Counted from the stretch's first letter, positions 1-8,948 are shown. The stretch: 64,000 nt of DNA from Frankiales bacterium (GCA_016125335.1 WGLY01000017.1:186001-250000), one strand, 5' to 3'. Made by a program: numbers and translations. Notes: generated by a model not told the origin, from the letters alone.

Positions 1-251
1 GCCGCCGGCAGGGCGCGGGCGATGTCGGCGAGCAGCCGGCCGGACACCAGCACCCGCCCCGGCTCGTCGACGTCGGCCGGCACCGCCACGCGGGCGGACA
101 CCTCGTAGTCGAAGCTCGAGAGCGTGAGGCCGCCGGGGGCGGCGTCGACCAGGAGCCCGGCCAGCATCGGCATCGACGGGCGCGAGGGCAGGGTGCGCGC
201 CGCCCACGCCACGGCTTCGGCGAGGACGTCGCGCTCGAGCCGGAACTTCAC
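1..251 (-). CDS. dnaN: DNA polymerase III beta subunit (sliding clamp), N-terminal part
   Basis: The frame runs off the left edge, so only about 83 N-terminal codons are visible. They begin GTG-AAG-TTC and read VKFRLERDVLAEAVAWAARTL, followed by a PMLAGLLVDA segment and an SSFDYEVSARVAV strand, which is the usual first domain of actinobacterial beta clamps. The protein forms a ring around DNA and tethers polymerase III. The start is supported by an AGGAG about 9 nt upstream. The gene lies downstream of dnaA on the same strand, across the origin spacer, as in most Actinobacteria. The family call is firm; nothing can be said about the missing remainder. Confidence 0.93.
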   Translation of the reverse strand, partial: MKFRLERDVLAEAVAWAARTLPSRPSMPMLAGLLVDAAPGGLTLSSFDYEVSARVAVPADVDEPGRVLVSGRLLADIARALPA

Positions 252-697
252 GTCGGGTCTCTCCTGTCGGTGACGGGACCTGCGGGCCGTGCGAGGACCC
301 GGACTCGCGCGCGGGCGCGTCGTGCCGGTCGTCGTACGCGGGGGTCATGCTTCCACGCACCACCCACCCGCGGACAGACGGCACCCCGAGGCGGTGGGCG
401 CGTCGGCGGGAACCGGGGGCGCGGGCACCACCGCGGGAGGACGCCGCACGCCCGCGACCGGGACGCCCGAGCCGGGTCCGGCGGTGCCGCTGGGCCGGGT
501 GGGTGAGGCGACGACGCCGGTGGGCGAGGGCGACCACGCAGGGTGTCGGGGGAGCCGGGTCGGGCGGTGGACCGGTGCCCGCGCGGGGCTCCGCCCCCAG
601 GCCGGCACCGCCGGTCCACAGGTCGGGGCGGGGTGGAGGCTCGTGGAGGAACTCCTGGTGTTCTTACTCCCGTGGTCGTCATAGGGGCTGGGGATCC

Positions 698-706
698 TGT
701 GGACAA
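698..706 (-). promoter_or_regulatory. DnaA box in oriC
   Basis: TGTGGACAA is an exact reverse-strand copy of the actinobacterial DnaA box TTGTCCACA. It lies just beside the AT-richer stretch of the origin and is oriented opposite to the 855-921 boxes. Confidence 0.8.
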
Positions 707-854
707 CCCGCGTCGGCGCAGGTCGCACGGCGCGTCGTCGTCCCGGCCGGGCTGTGGACCGCCGTGGGGACACCCGGGGGCGACGGGGGACGGCGGCCCG
801 CACGGGCGGCCGGTCCGGCGTGCGTCCCCGGTCGTCCACGGCGTCGCCCGCAGG

Positions 855-921
855 TTGTCCACGGCGTCGTCCCCAGCCGACCCTCGAGGTCGTCCCCAGG
901 GTTATCCACAGGTTGTGAACG
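855..921 (+). promoter_or_regulatory. DnaA box cluster in oriC
   Basis: TTGTCCACG (855-863), TTATCCACA (902-910) and TTGTGAACG (913-921) lie in the same orientation near the dnaA end of the origin. The middle one is an exact consensus box. Degenerate TCGTCCCCA copies fill the gap between them. Confidence 0.78.
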
Positions 922-1033
922 CAGCCGGTGACGACCGGCCGGGGGGCGGTGACGGCGTGTGTCCGGCCGCGGACCGCGCGGGACGTCGCGCCCGGGACCT
1001 GCGGAGCCGGGGCGGATCGGTGCGGGACGGGGG

Positions 1034-2539
1034 TCAGGCCTGGCGCGCGGTGCTCTTGATGCGCGCGGTGAGGTCGGTGACCTGGTTGTAGAGCGAGCGA
1101 CGCTCGGCCATGAGCTGGCGGATCTTGCGGTCGGCGTGCATCACGGTGGTGTGGTCGCGGCCGCCGAAGGCCTGGCCGATCTTGGGCAGCGAGAGGTCGG
1201 TGAGCTCCCGGCACAGGTACATCGCGATCTGGCGCGCCGTGACGAGCACCCGCGAGCGCGAGGAGCCGCAGAGGTCGTCGACCGAGACGCCGAAGTAGGC
1301 GGCCGTCTGCATCATGATGATCGACGAGGTGATCTCGGGGCCGGCCTGGTCGGTGATGAGGTCCTTGAGCACGACCTCGGCGAGGGGGAGGTCGACCGGC
1401 TGGCGGTTGAGGCTCGCGAACGCGGTGACGCGGATGAGGGCGCCCTCGAGCTCGCGGATGTTGGTCGAGATCTTCGAGGCGATGAACTCGAGGACCTCAG
1501 GCGGGGCGGAGAGCCGCTCCTGCGCGGACTTCTTGCGCAGGATGGCGATGCGGGTCTCGAGGTCGGGCGGCTGCACGTCGGTGATGAGGCCCCACTCGAA
1601 CCGCGAGCGCATGCGGTCCTCGAAGTCCTGCAGCTGCTTGGGCGGCAGGTCGCTGGTGACCACGATCTGCTTGTTCGCGTTGTGCAGCGTGTTGAACGTG
1701 TGGAAGAACTCCTCCTGCGTCTGCACCTTGCCCGACAGGAACTGGATGTCGTCGACGAGCAGGACGTCGACGTCGCGGTAGCGGCGCTGGAACGCCGCGG
1801 CCTTGTCGTCGCGGATGGAGTTGATGAACTCGTTGGTGAACTCCTCGGAGCTCACGTAGCGCACCCTCGACCCCGCGTAGAGGGTGCGGGCGTAGTGGCC
1901 GATGGCGTGCAGCAGGTGGGTCTTGCCGAGGCCGGACTCCCCGTAGACGAACAGCGGGTTGTAGGCCTTCGCCGGCTGCTCGGCCACCGCGACGGCGGCC
2001 GCGTGGGCGAACCGGTTGCTCGAGCCGATGACGAAGGTGTCGAAGGTGTACTTGGGGTTGAGCCTGCTGGTCTCCTCGCCGCGGGTGCCGGGCGAGCCGG
2101 TGCCCGGACGGACCGGGTCGGGCGCGGGGGGCACCGGGGCCGGCGCGACGGCCGGGGGCGGGGTCGTGAGCACCGGCGGCGGCGCGGCCGGGCCGGGCGC
2201 GGGCTCGGGCTCGACGACGTCGGCGTAGGTGGAGTCGGCGAGGTCGTCGGTGGCGTCCTCGTCGAGGGCGGGCGCGATCGCCGGGTCGACCGTGACCGCG
2301 ATGCGCACCTCGCGCCCGACGGTGCGCGAGAGCGCGTCGACCACGAGCGGGCGCAGCTTGCTCTCGAGCACGTCCTTGGTGAACTCGTTGGGCGCGGCGA
2401 CCAGCGCGGTGTCCTCGATGAGGGCCAGCGGCCGGGTGAGCGAGACGAACGCGCGCTGCTGGGGGGTCATGCCGGTGTCGCCCAGCGAGTCCAGCGCCCG
2501 GGACCAGACGTCGGTGAGGTCCAGGTCGTCGTCGGCCAT
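1034..2539 (-). CDS. dnaA: Chromosomal replication initiator protein DnaA
   Basis: DnaA is the AAA+ ATPase that binds DnaA boxes and opens oriC. The 501-residue product has domain I (about 1-85), a Pro/Ala-rich linker (about 90-165) and an AAA+ module with Walker [10 protein letters not shown] and Walker B LLVDDIQF. It ends in the C-terminal box-binding helix-turn-helix with the signature [11 protein letters not shown] near residue 459. The ATG at 2539 has a GAGGGGG ribosome site about 10 nt upstream and begins [12 protein letters not shown], as in relatives. The open frame continues far upstream but that part is not DnaA-like. DnaA boxes on its 5' side suggest autoregulation. Confidence 0.97.
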   Translation of the reverse strand: MADDDLDLTDVWSRALDSLGDTGMTPQQRAFVSLTRPLALIEDTALVAAPNEFTKDVLESKLRPLVVDALSRTVGREVRIAVTVDPAIAPALDEDATDDLADSTYADVVEPEPAPGPAAPPPVLTTPPPAVAPAPVPPAPDPVRPGTGSPGTRGEETSRLNPKYTFDTFVIGSSNRFAHAAAVAVAEQPAKAYNPLFVYGESGLGKTHLLHAIGHYARTLYAGSRVRYVSSEEFTNEFINSIRDDKAAAFQRRYRDVDVLLVDDIQFLSGKVQTQEEFFHTFNTLHNANKQIVVTSDLPPKQLQDFEDRMRSRFEWGLITDVQPPDLETRIAILRKKSAQERLSAPPEVLEFIASKISTNIRELEGALIRVTAFASLNRQPVDLPLAEVVLKDLITDQAGPEITSSIIMMQTAAYFGVSVDDLCGSSRSRVLVTARQIAMYLCRELTDLSLPKIGQAFGGRDHTTVMHADRKIRQLMAERRSLYNQVTDLTARIKSTARQA

Positions 2540-2600
2540 CGGCTCGTGCCCCCTCGGGTGGTTCGCGCGGGTCCTGGTGGACCCCGGGGCATCCACACGC

Positions 2601-2754
2601 TCGTCCACAGGTGTGGAACGGGTGGATCCTCGGCGTCGTCGCAGGTCAGAGGTGGTGTGACCCACCTGTCGATCGGTCGTGCACCGCCCGGGCCCGCGGC
2701 ACTGGGTCGCGACGGTAGTGCGGAGTCTGCGGCGCTGGCCACGGGTTGTCCACA
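2601..2754 (+). promoter_or_regulatory. DnaA boxes upstream of dnaA
   Basis: TCGTCCACA at 2601-2609 and an exact TTGTCCACA at 2746-2754 lie 62 and 207 bp upstream of the dnaA start. Sites here usually mediate DnaA autoregulation or form an accessory part of the origin. Confidence 0.65.
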
Positions 2755-2886
2755 GGCAGGGGCCGGAGTCTGCCACGATCGGCGGTGATTGTCCGCGTGT
2801 CGCTGCCCGGCCGTCCGCCACGGCCGCGGGACACTGCTCGATTGCCGCGGCGCGGGCGTGGGAGCGTGCCCGACGTCGAGGGCGGT

Positions 2887-2916
2887 TTGACCCCCCCGCG
2901 GCGTCCCCCGTACCGT
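2887..2916 (+). promoter_or_regulatory. Promoter for the rpmH-rnpA cluster
   Basis: TTGACC at 2887-2892 and TACCGT at 2911-2916 are separated by 18 bp. This is the clearest housekeeping-type promoter in the spacer and implies a leader of roughly 240 nt before rpmH. Confidence 0.6.
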
Positions 2917-3161
2917 GGACGCGCCGACGTCCGTCCTCCCGCCGGGTGCACCGCTGTGCACGAGGCGGGCGACGTGTCGGCGGCCTCCGCCGCGTGCCGA
3001 CGACCCGATCGCCGGCGTCCGGTGGCGGCCGGCCGGACCCCCGGCCCGCTGCGCCCGATCCCGCTCGACCTCCGCCCCCGGCGGACGCACGCCCGGACCG
3101 GATTCCGGTCCCCCACGCCTGACCAGGCACCCCTGGTCCCTGCACGGTTCGGAGCCGACCG

Positions 3162-3299
3162 ATGAGCAAGCGCACGTACCAGCCGAACAACCGCCGCCGG
3201 GCGAAGACCCACGGGTTCCGCCTGCGCATGCGCACCCGCGCCGGCCGCGCGATCCTCTCGGCCCGCCGCCGCAAGGGCCGCGCCGAGCTGTCGGCCTGA
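3162..3299 (+). CDS. rpmH: 50S ribosomal protein L34
   Basis: The product has 45 residues, the normal length, and begins [19 protein letters not shown]. It is very basic and ends [11 protein letters not shown], all diagnostic of bacterial L34, a small rRNA-binding protein of the large subunit. It is the first gene of the rpmH-rnpA-yidD-yidC cluster and follows a long leader. The start is the only ATG that fits. Confidence 0.97.
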   Translation: MSKRTYQPNNRRRAKTHGFRLRMRTRAGRAILSARRRKGRAELSA

Positions 3300-3319
3300 C
3301 GGTCCCGGAGCACCGGGCC

Positions 3320-3775
3320 GTGCTGCCGCGCAGCGCGCGGTTGCGGCGCAGCCAGGACGTGAGCGGGACGGTCCGCCGCGGTGCGCGGGCCGGCCGGCCC
3401 CTCCTCGTCGTCCACCTCGACCTCGGGGACCCCGCGGCGGGTCCCCTCGAGGCCGACGCCGGCCGTCCGCGCGACCTCGCACCCGAGCACCCCTCCCGCC
3501 CCGGGCCCGGACCGCGGGCGGCCTTCGTCGTGGGCCGGGGCGTCGGCGGCTCCGTGGTGCGCCACCGGGTCGCCCGCCGGCTGCGCCACCTCGTCGCGCC
3601 CCGCCTCGCCGCGCTGCCCGAGGGCAGCCGCCTCGTGGTGCGCGCCCTGCCGCCGGCGGCCACGGCGAGCTCCGCGGCGCTGGCCGCCGACCTCGACAGC
3701 GCCCTCGAGGCGGCGCGTCGGCGCGGCACCCGGAGCCGTCAGCCGGCCGCGGCTGCGGCGGGGACACCGTCATGA
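3320..3775 (+). CDS. rnpA: Ribonuclease P protein component
   Basis: RnpA is the protein cofactor of RNase P, which removes 5' leaders from tRNA precursors. The GTG start ([14 protein letters not shown]) lies 20 bp after rpmH and matches the family N-terminus. The 151-residue product is longer than usual. An Ala/Pro/Gly-rich insert of about 30 residues interrupts the central sheet after the VVHLDL strand, before [15 protein letters not shown]. The basic RNR helix is present as [11 protein letters not shown], with His where Asn is usual. The stop overlaps the yidD start (ATGA), indicating translational coupling. The function call rests on position and on the conserved strand and helix. Confidence 0.9.
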   Translation: MLPRSARLRRSQDVSGTVRRGARAGRPLLVVHLDLGDPAAGPLEADAGRPRDLAPEHPSRPGPGPRAAFVVGRGVGGSVVRHRVARRLRHLVAPRLAALPEGSRLVVRALPPAATASSAALAADLDSALEAARRRGTRSRQPAAAAAGTPS

Positions 3776-4230
3776 CGCCGCTCCGGGCGGTGCGCCGGGC
3801 CCTCGACGCGACCGTCGGCCGCGTCCTGCGCTGGCTGCTCACCGGCCTCATCGTGGGGTACCGGACCTTCCTGTCCCCGCTGCTGGGTCCGCGCTGCCGC
3901 TTCTACCCGAGCTGCTCGGCGTACGGCCTCGAGGCGATCTCGGTGCACGGCGCGGCGAAGGGCACGGCGCTGACCGTGGCCCGGATCTGCCGCTGCAACC
4001 CCTGGAACGCCGGCGGCGTCGACCACGTGCCGCCGCGCGGACGGTGGCGGCCGGACCCCTACATCTCGCTCGAGTCCGCGTCAGGCGGGTCCGGCGCGAG
4101 CACCCCCGGGCCCGACGCCGGCGGGCCGACCGCGCCCGACGCCGGCACGCGGGCGCCGGCCCCCGACCAGCCCGGAGCCGGGACACCGGCCGGGACCCTC
4201 CCCCCGACCCACGACCGGAGCGTCGCGTGA
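3772..4230 (+). CDS. yidD: Membrane protein insertion efficiency factor YidD
   Basis: YidD is a small membrane-associated protein thought to assist YidC-dependent insertion. The core contains the family signature: a hydrophobic start, then [20 protein letters not shown], then a CRCNPW segment and a basic stretch. Four cysteines fit the family pattern. The protein is 152 residues, with a Pro/Gly/Ala/Thr-rich tail of about 55 residues beyond the normal core. It overlaps rnpA by ATGA and yidC by GTGA, so the three genes form one coupled operon. Confidence 0.92.
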   Translation: MTPLRAVRRALDATVGRVLRWLLTGLIVGYRTFLSPLLGPRCRFYPSCSAYGLEAISVHGAAKGTALTVARICRCNPWNAGGVDHVPPRGRWRPDPYISLESASGGSGASTPGPDAGGPTAPDAGTRAPAPDQPGAGTPAGTLPPTHDRSVA

Positions 4231-5204
4231 CCCTCAACCCGTTGTCCTGGCTCGAGTCGATCGTGAGCTGGATCCTGGTCCAGTTCCACGTCGTCTTCGG
4301 GGCGCTGCTCGGCCAAGACTCCGGCTGGGCGTGGGCGCTGTCGATCGTCGGCCTGGTCATCGTCATCCGGATCGCGCTGATCCCGCTGTTCGTGCGCCAG
4401 ATCAAGAGCCAGCGCAACCTGCAGATCCTCCAGCCGAGGATGAAGGAGATCCAGGCCAAGTACGCCGGGGACCGCGAGCGCCAGAGCCAGGAGATGATGG
4501 CGCTCTACAAGGAGACGGGGACCAACCCGCTCGCGAGCTGCCTGCCGATCCTGGCGCAGGCGCCGATCTTCTTCGCCCTGTTCCGGGTGCTCAACTACGG
4601 CGTCGCCAAGGGCATCCCGTACGGGGTCATGACCCAGGAGCAGGTCGACTCGGCCTACCACTCCACGATCTTCGGCGTGCCGCTGTGGGCCACGTTCACC
4701 GGTGCCGACCTCACCCCGAACCAGGCCGCGACGCACGTCGTCACCGCGGTGCTCATCGTCCTCATGACGATCACCACCTTCACCACGCAGCGCCAGCTCA
4801 TCGTGAAGAACACCGCGCGCGACAACCCGATGGCCCAGCAGCAGCGCATCCTGCTGTACGTCTTCCCGATCTTCTTCGCCGTGACCGGCATCAACTTCCC
4901 GGTCGGCGTCCTCATCTACTGGCTCACCACCAACCTGTGGTCGATGGGCCAGCAGTTCTACGTCATCCGGAACAACCCCCAGCCCGGCACCCCGGCGTAC
5001 ACCGCGTGGGAGGAGCGCCAGGCGGCGCGCCGGGCGCGACGCCACGGCGGCGTCGACCCCGAGGCCATCGCGCCGCCGCCGGCCGCCCCGCAGCCGCGCC
5101 AGCAGCCGCAGCGGCAGACCCGCAGCCAGCGCAAGAAGCAGGGCGGGTCGGCCCCCACCCCACCCCGGACCGACGGCGACGCCGGCGCCGACCCGCAGAC
5201 CTGA
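4227..5204 (+). CDS. yidC: Membrane protein insertase YidC
   Basis: YidC inserts and folds inner-membrane proteins with or without SecYEG. The 325-residue product starts at GTG overlapping the yidD stop. It has a first membrane span containing the conserved Arg ([18 protein letters not shown]), a cytoplasmic hairpin ([19 protein letters not shown]) and the [20 protein letters not shown] span. Further spans follow around [19 protein letters not shown] and [10 protein letters not shown]. The C-terminus is long, basic and Gln/Arg/Pro-rich, consistent with ribosome contact. Length and topology match actinobacterial YidC of the Oxa1 type without the large periplasmic domain. Confidence 0.96.
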   Translation: MTLNPLSWLESIVSWILVQFHVVFGALLGQDSGWAWALSIVGLVIVIRIALIPLFVRQIKSQRNLQILQPRMKEIQAKYAGDRERQSQEMMALYKETGTNPLASCLPILAQAPIFFALFRVLNYGVAKGIPYGVMTQEQVDSAYHSTIFGVPLWATFTGADLTPNQAATHVVTAVLIVLMTITTFTTQRQLIVKNTARDNPMAQQQRILLYVFPIFFAVTGINFPVGVLIYWLTTNLWSMGQQFYVIRNNPQPGTPAYTAWEERQAARRARRHGGVDPEAIAPPPAAPQPRQQPQRQTRSQRKKQGGSAPTPPRTDGDAGADPQT

Positions 5205-5218
5205 CCCCACGGCCACGA

Positions 5219-5234
5219 CGTTTCCCGGGAAACA
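5219..5234. promoter_or_regulatory. parS: parS-like ParB binding site 1
   Basis: The core GTTTCCCGGGAAAC (5220-5233) is a perfect 14-bp palindrome. It differs from the near-universal parS core GTTTCACGTGAAAC only at two symmetric central positions. It lies in the yidC-jag gap, 1.6 kb from parA, where parS sites commonly occur. Confidence 0.65.
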
Positions 5235-5265
5235 TCCGCGCCGCGCTCCCGCCCGCCCGCCCCGC

Positions 5266-5281
5266 CGTTTCCCGTGAAACG
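5266..5281. promoter_or_regulatory. parS: parS-like ParB binding site 2
   Basis: The core GTTTCCCGTGAAAC (5267-5280) has a single mismatch to the canonical parS core. It is 47 bp downstream of site 1, about four and a half helical turns, and 51 bp before the jag start. The pair is a strong candidate centromere for the ParAB system encoded next door. Confidence 0.78.
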
Positions 5282-5331
5282 GCCCCCGACCACAGCACCG
5301 CCCGGTGCCCCACGGAGAGACGACCCACGCC

Positions 5332-5916
5332 ATGACTGAGAGCACCCCCGCGACCGAGCCCGAGACGATCGCCCCCGACCCCACCGACGGGGACGCCGCC
5401 GCGCCGGCCGAGGCCACCACGGGCCGTCCCGCCCGCGCCGGGCGTGGATCCGGCTCGGTCGGGCACCTCGAGCAGGAGGGCGACATCGCCGCCGACTACC
5501 TCGAGGGCCTGCTCGACATCGCCGACCTCGACGGCGACATCGACATGGACGTCGAGGGCGACCGCGCGCTCGTGAGCATCGTCGGCGGCGACGTCGAGCA
5601 CCTCGTGGGCGACCGCGGCGAGGTCCTCGACGCGCTCCAGGAGCTCACCCGCCTCGCCGTGACCCGGGAGACGGGGGAGCGCTCGCGGCTCATGCTCGAC
5701 ATCGCCGGCCACCGGGCGGCCCGCCGCGAGGCCCTCGCGGCCCTCGGTGCCGAGGCCGCTGCGCGCGCCACGAGCACCGGGGAGCCGGTGCGGCTCGAGC
5801 CGATGACCCCGTTCGAGCGCAAGGTGGTCCACGACGCCGTGGCCGCCGCCGGGCTGACCAGCGAGTCCGAGGGCGTCGAGCCGCGCCGCTACGTCGTCGT
5901 CCTGCCCGGGTCCTGA
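5332..5916 (+). CDS. jag: Jag/KhpB-type single-stranded nucleic-acid-binding protein (KH + R3H)
   Basis: The 194-residue protein has an acidic, Pro/Ala-rich N-terminus followed by a KH-like module (about 50-130). That module includes [20 protein letters not shown] and [14 protein letters not shown], which carries the GxxG-like turn. A C-terminal R3H segment reads [16 protein letters not shown] and then RRYVVVLP. It is an RNA-binding protein encoded next to yidC in most Gram-positives and linked to cell-wall and division control. ATG 5332 is preferred to an upstream in-frame GTG at 5305 because a GGAGAG site lies 11 nt before it. The N-terminal Jag domain of Firmicutes is absent, as usual in Actinobacteria. 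Confidence 0.92.
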   Translation: MTESTPATEPETIAPDPTDGDAAAPAEATTGRPARAGRGSGSVGHLEQEGDIAADYLEGLLDIADLDGDIDMDVEGDRALVSIVGGDVEHLVGDRGEVLDALQELTRLAVTRETGERSRLMLDIAGHRAARREALAALGAEAAARATSTGEPVRLEPMTPFERKVVHDAVAAAGLTSESEGVEPRRYVVVLPGS

Positions 5917-5929
5917 CCCGGGACGGACG

Positions 5930-6658
5930 GTGAGCGACGCCGGCGCGCGACCGGAGGGCGGCCCGCCCCCCGGCGCCCCGGCGCGCCCGGCCGAGGCCGT
6001 CCCCGTGGGGGAGGAGGCCGGGGTGCGCGACCGCCTGCTCGCCCGGTACCCCGACGCCGCGGCCGGCCTCACCGCCTACGTGGACCTGCTCGGGGACGCC
6101 GGGGTCGTGCGCGGCCTCATCGGCCCGCGCGAGGTGCCGCGGCTGTGGAGCCGCCACGTGGCCAACTGCGCGGTGCTCGAGGAGCTGGTGCCCCCGGGGG
6201 CCGAGGTGGCCGACGTGGGCTCCGGGGCCGGGCTGCCCGGCCTGCCGCTCGCGCTGGTGCGCCCGGACCTGCGGCTCGTGCTCGTGGAGCCCCTGCTGCG
6301 CCGCACGACGTTCCTGTCCGAGGCGGTGGACCGGCTCGGGCTCGGCGAGCGGGTGCAGGTGCGCCGCGGCCGGGCCGAGGACGCCCAGCTCGCGGTCGAC
6401 GTCGTCACCGCCCGGGCGGTGGCGCCGCTGGACCGCCTGGCCGGCTGGACCTTGCCCCTGGCGCGCGTCGGGGGCACGCTGCTCGCGCTCAAGGGGGAGG
6501 GCGCGGCCGAGGAGGTCGCCGCCTCGGCGGCGGCGCTCGAGCGCCTCGGCGGCGGCCAGACCGAGGTACTGCACTGCGGGGCCGGCGTCGTCGAGCCCCC
6601 CACCACGGTGGTGCGGGTGGTCCGGCTGCGGGCCGGACGGCGCAAGGGGGGCCGATGA
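5930..6658 (+). CDS. rsmG: 16S rRNA (guanine-N7)-methyltransferase RsmG (GidB)
   Basis: RsmG uses S-adenosylmethionine to methylate N7 of G527 (E. coli numbering) in 16S rRNA. The 242-residue protein shows the SAM-binding motif [17 protein letters not shown] and an acidic strand [28 protein letters not shown] and [15 protein letters not shown] follow, all typical of the family. The GTG start lies 13 bp after jag, so the two are probably co-transcribed. The stop overlaps the ATG of the next small frame by ATGA. The first ~25 residues are Pro/Gly/Ala-rich and not conserved. Confidence 0.95.
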   Translation: MSDAGARPEGGPPPGAPARPAEAVPVGEEAGVRDRLLARYPDAAAGLTAYVDLLGDAGVVRGLIGPREVPRLWSRHVANCAVLEELVPPGAEVADVGSGAGLPGLPLALVRPDLRLVLVEPLLRRTTFLSEAVDRLGLGERVQVRRGRAEDAQLAVDVVTARAVAPLDRLAGWTLPLARVGGTLLALKGEGAAEEVAASAAALERLGGGQTEVLHCGAGVVEPPTTVVRVVRLRAGRRKGGR

Positions 6659-6849
6659 GCGGCGAGCACGGCGCCACGGGGATCCCGCTCTCTGAGCGCG
6701 CGACGACGGTGCCCGGGCTGGGCTGGCCGCGGGGGGTCGCCCCGATGCCGCCGGCCGGGCGCCCGGGCGGCCTGGGCTGGCCCGTGGCGTCCGCCACCGT
6801 CCCCGGCCCGTTCCAGCGGGGCACGAGCAACGACGAGGAGAGCGCGTGA
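6655..6849 (+). CDS. Small Gly/Pro-rich protein coupled to rsmG and parA
   Basis: This 64-codon frame starts at an ATG overlapping the rsmG stop (ATGA) and ends in a TGA overlapping the parA GTG (GTGA), so it would be translationally coupled at both ends. The product has no membrane span. It contains the tetrapeptide core GLGWP twice and ends [18 protein letters not shown]. Third-position GC is high, as in real genes here. I do not recognise a family. From memory, some annotated mycobacterial ParA proteins have an N-terminal extension with a comparable PFQR segment; that is unverified. It may be a genuine small protein, or a reading device delivering ribosomes to parA. Confidence 0.5.
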   Translation: MSGEHGATGIPLSERATTVPGLGWPRGVAPMPPAGRPGGLGWPVASATVPGPFQRGTSNDEESA

Positions 6850-7757
6850 GCGCCGACGACACCCCTCTCGCGACCGCCGCGGAGGCGGCCGTCCAGGTCC
6901 GCACGCGCCGCTTCGGCGAGCAGCTGCCGCGCCCGCTGCGCACCCGCGTGCTCACCGTGGCCAACCAGAAGGGCGGCGTCGGCAAGACCACCTCGACGGT
7001 GAACCTCGCCGCGGCCCTGGCGCTGCAGGGCCTCGCGGTGCTCGTGATCGACCTCGACCCGCAGGGCAACGCCTCGACCGCGCTCTCGATCGAGCACCAC
7101 AGCGGCACCCCGAGCGTGTACGACGTGCTCATCGACGGCGCGCCGTTCGTCGACGTGGTGCGGCCGGTGCCGGAGATCGAGGGCCTGTGGTGCGCGCCGG
7201 CCACCCTCGACCTCGCCGGGGCCGAGATCGAGCTGGTGCCCATGGTGGCCCGCGAGCACCGCCTGCGCCGGGCGGTGGCCGGCTACCTCGCCGAGCACAC
7301 CGCGCGCCACGGCCGGCTCGACTACGTGCTCGTCGACTGCCCGCCCAGCCTCGGCCTGCTCACCCTCAACGCGCTGGTGGCCGCCGACGAGGTGCTCATC
7401 CCGATCCAGTGCGAGTACTACGCGCTCGAGGGCCTCGGTCAGCTGATCCGCACGGTCGAGCTGGTCAGCGAGCAGCTCAACCCCGCGCTGCACGTCTCGA
7501 CGATCCTGCTCACGATGTACGACGCCCGCACCCGCCTGGCCGCGCAGGTGGCCGACGAGGTCCGCAGCCACTTCGGCCCCGCCGTGCTCGACACCGCCAT
7601 CCCACGGTCCGTGCGCGTCTCGGAGGCGCCGTCCTACGGGCAGACGGTGCTCACCTACGACCCCGGCAGCAGCGGGGCGCTGTCCTACCTCGAGGCCGCC
7701 CGCGAGCTCGCCCGGCAGCCCGCGGCGACGGGTCAGCCGGCCGACCCGGCGGGCTGA
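6846..7757 (+). CDS. parA: Chromosome partitioning ATPase ParA (Soj)
   Basis: ParA is a deviant-Walker ATPase that works with ParB-parS to segregate origins. The 303-residue protein has the P-loop NQKGGVGKTT at about 39-48, VIDLDPQGNAST, DYVLVDCPPSLGLL and the late PRSVRVSEAPSYG motif. These are all hallmarks of chromosomal ParA. The GTG start overlaps the preceding small frame, and GAGGAGAG 6-13 nt upstream serves as ribosome site. It is in the usual position between rsmG and parB. Confidence 0.97.
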   Translation: MSADDTPLATAAEAAVQVRTRRFGEQLPRPLRTRVLTVANQKGGVGKTTSTVNLAAALALQGLAVLVIDLDPQGNASTALSIEHHSGTPSVYDVLIDGAPFVDVVRPVPEIEGLWCAPATLDLAGAEIELVPMVAREHRLRRAVAGYLAEHTARHGRLDYVLVDCPPSLGLLTLNALVAADEVLIPIQCEYYALEGLGQLIRTVELVSEQLNPALHVSTILLTMYDARTRLAAQVADEVRSHFGPAVLDTAIPRSVRVSEAPSYGQTVLTYDPGSSGALSYLEAARELARQPAATGQPADPAG

Positions 7758-7885
7758 CCCGCTCCGGGGTCGGCCCCGTCCCGCCCCGGGTGGACCGATC
7801 GACGCCGCAGCCGCGGTGGCAGAGGCGGTGGAGCACCGCAGCAGCGGGGGACGGGCCGTCCCCACGCCCGCCCGCCGCCGGGAGG

Positions 7886-7891
7886 TAGGGT
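7886..7891 (+). promoter_or_regulatory. Minus-10 element of a parB promoter
   Basis: TAGGGT lies 34 bp before the parB start, in a 168-bp gap after parA. A strong AGGAGGAG ribosome site follows at 7913-7920. A GGGGACGG/CCGTCCCC hairpin just upstream (7847-7863) could end or pause transcripts from parA. Confidence 0.45.
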
Positions 7892-7925
7892 CGGGCCGCG
7901 ACCGGCAGACCCAGGAGGAGCGCAC

Positions 7926-8909
7926 GTGAACCAGAAGCGCGGGCTCGGCCGCGGGCTCGGGGCCCTGATCCCCACGGCCACCCGCGAGGAGCCGCCCGCC
8001 GAGGCCGCCGGCCCCGCCGTGGTCACCGTCGACGCGACCCACCCCGCGCCCCCGGCCGACCCCCACGGGCAGGAGGGCCTGGCCCCGGTGGCCGGCGTCC
8101 GCTACGCCGAGGTGGCGCTCGACGACGTGCGCCCCAACCCCCGCCAGCCCCGCACCGTCTTCGACGAGGAGGCCCTCGCCGAGCTGGTCCACTCGATCCG
8201 CGAGATCGGCCTGCTCCAGCCGATCGTGGTGCGCCCGGTCGCCGAGCCGGGCGGCCCGCGCTACGAGCTCGTCGCGGGCGAGCGGCGCTGGCGGGCCGCG
8301 CGCGAGGCGGGCCTGGACCCGATCCCCGCGATCGTGCGGGAGACCGCCGACGACGACCTGCTGCGCGACGCCCTGCTGGAGAACCTGCACCGCTCGCAGC
8401 TCAACGCGCTGGAGGAGGCCGCGGCCTACCAGCAGATGCTCGAGGACTTCGGCTGCACCCAGGAGGTGCTCGCCGCCCGCATCGGGCGCAGCCGGCCGCA
8501 GGTGAGCAACACGCTGCGGCTGCTGCGCCTGCCGGCACCGGTGCAGCGCCGGGTGGCGGCGGGCGTGCTCAGCGCCGGCCACGCCCGCGCGCTGCTCTCG
8601 CTCGACGACCCGGCCGCGATGGACGCCATGGCGACGCGCATCGTCGCCGAGGGGCTCTCGGTGCGCGCGGTCGAGGAGATCGTGGCGGTGGGGGAGGCCG
8701 ACGGACGCGAGCGCGCCCGGGTGGCCCGGCCCCGCCGGCCGCAGGCGCCGGGGCTGTCCGACATCGCCGACCGGCTCTCCGACCGGCTCGAGACCCGCGT
8801 GCGCGTGGAGGCGGGGCGCTCCAAGGGCCGCGTGACGATCGAGTTCGCGACGCTCGACGACCTCCGCCGCATCGTCGACCTCATCGACGGCGAGCAGCAC
8901 ACATCCTGA
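7926..8909 (+). CDS. parB: Chromosome partitioning protein ParB (Spo0J)
   Basis: ParB is the CTP-dependent clamp that loads at parS and spreads on origin DNA. The 327-residue protein starts [16 protein letters not shown], a family N-terminus. The N-terminal CTPase domain contains [16 protein letters not shown], and the box [13 protein letters not shown] gives the conserved arginines. The helix-turn-helix reads [20 protein letters not shown] dimerisation region follows ([19 protein letters not shown]). The start has AGGAGGAG 5 nt upstream. It probably acts on the two parS-like palindromes at 5.2 kb. Confidence 0.97.
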   Translation: MNQKRGLGRGLGALIPTATREEPPAEAAGPAVVTVDATHPAPPADPHGQEGLAPVAGVRYAEVALDDVRPNPRQPRTVFDEEALAELVHSIREIGLLQPIVVRPVAEPGGPRYELVAGERRWRAAREAGLDPIPAIVRETADDDLLRDALLENLHRSQLNALEEAAAYQQMLEDFGCTQEVLAARIGRSRPQVSNTLRLLRLPAPVQRRVAAGVLSAGHARALLSLDDPAAMDAMATRIVAEGLSVRAVEEIVAVGEADGRERARVARPRRPQAPGLSDIADRLSDRLETRVRVEAGRSKGRVTIEFATLDDLRRIVDLIDGEQHTS

Positions 8910-8934
8910 CATCCCTTGCGCCGCAAGGGATGTC
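8908..8934. terminator. Bidirectional terminator between parB and ddl
   Basis: A perfect 13-bp inverted repeat, GACATCCCTTGCG (8908-8920) and its complement at 8922-8934, sits between convergent genes. It overlaps the last bases of the parB stop and lies 14 bp before the ddl stop. No T-tract is present, as is common in high-GC genomes. Confidence 0.7.
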
Positions 8935-8948
8935 GAGCCGAACAGGTG

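Larger units (their letters stand above)
252..1033. other. oriC: Chromosomal replication origin (oriC), dnaA-dnaN spacer
   Basis: This 782-bp spacer between dnaA and dnaN has no credible gene; the open frames crossing it are compositional. It holds DnaA boxes on both strands. Exact matches are TGTGGACAA at 698-706 and TTATCCACA at 902-910, with a one-mismatch TTGTCCACG at 855-863. Two-mismatch sites lie at 612-620, 753-761 and 832-840, and TTGTGAACG is at 913-921. The stretch 648-685 is distinctly richer in A and T than its surroundings and is the best candidate for the unwinding element. Position and boxes make the origin call strong; the exact unwinding site is inference. Confidence 0.88.
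2540..3161. other. dnaA-rpmH divergent intergenic region
   Basis: This 622-bp spacer separates divergent dnaA and rpmH and has no credible gene. It contains DnaA-box matches (2601-2609 with one mismatch, 2746-2754 exact) and a promoter for rpmH at 2887-2916. A TACCGT hexamer on the minus strand at 2716-2711 could be a dnaA minus-10 element, but I see no convincing minus-35 partner. Confidence 0.7.

Noticed and set aside
959-2788. A 600-codon open frame on the plus strand antisense to dnaA
   Set aside because: It is a GC-bias artefact: Arg/Gly/Asp/Val-rich, low-complexity, and DnaA on the other strand has all its motifs. The same reasoning removes the very long frames opposite or across dnaB, the photolyase, the P-type ATPase, murJ and the cyd genes.
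2540-3589. N-terminal extension of DnaA to about 850 residues
   Set aside because: The extra segment is Arg/Pro-rich, crosses the divergent rpmH gene and promoter, and lacks homology to DnaA. ATG 2539 has a ribosome site.
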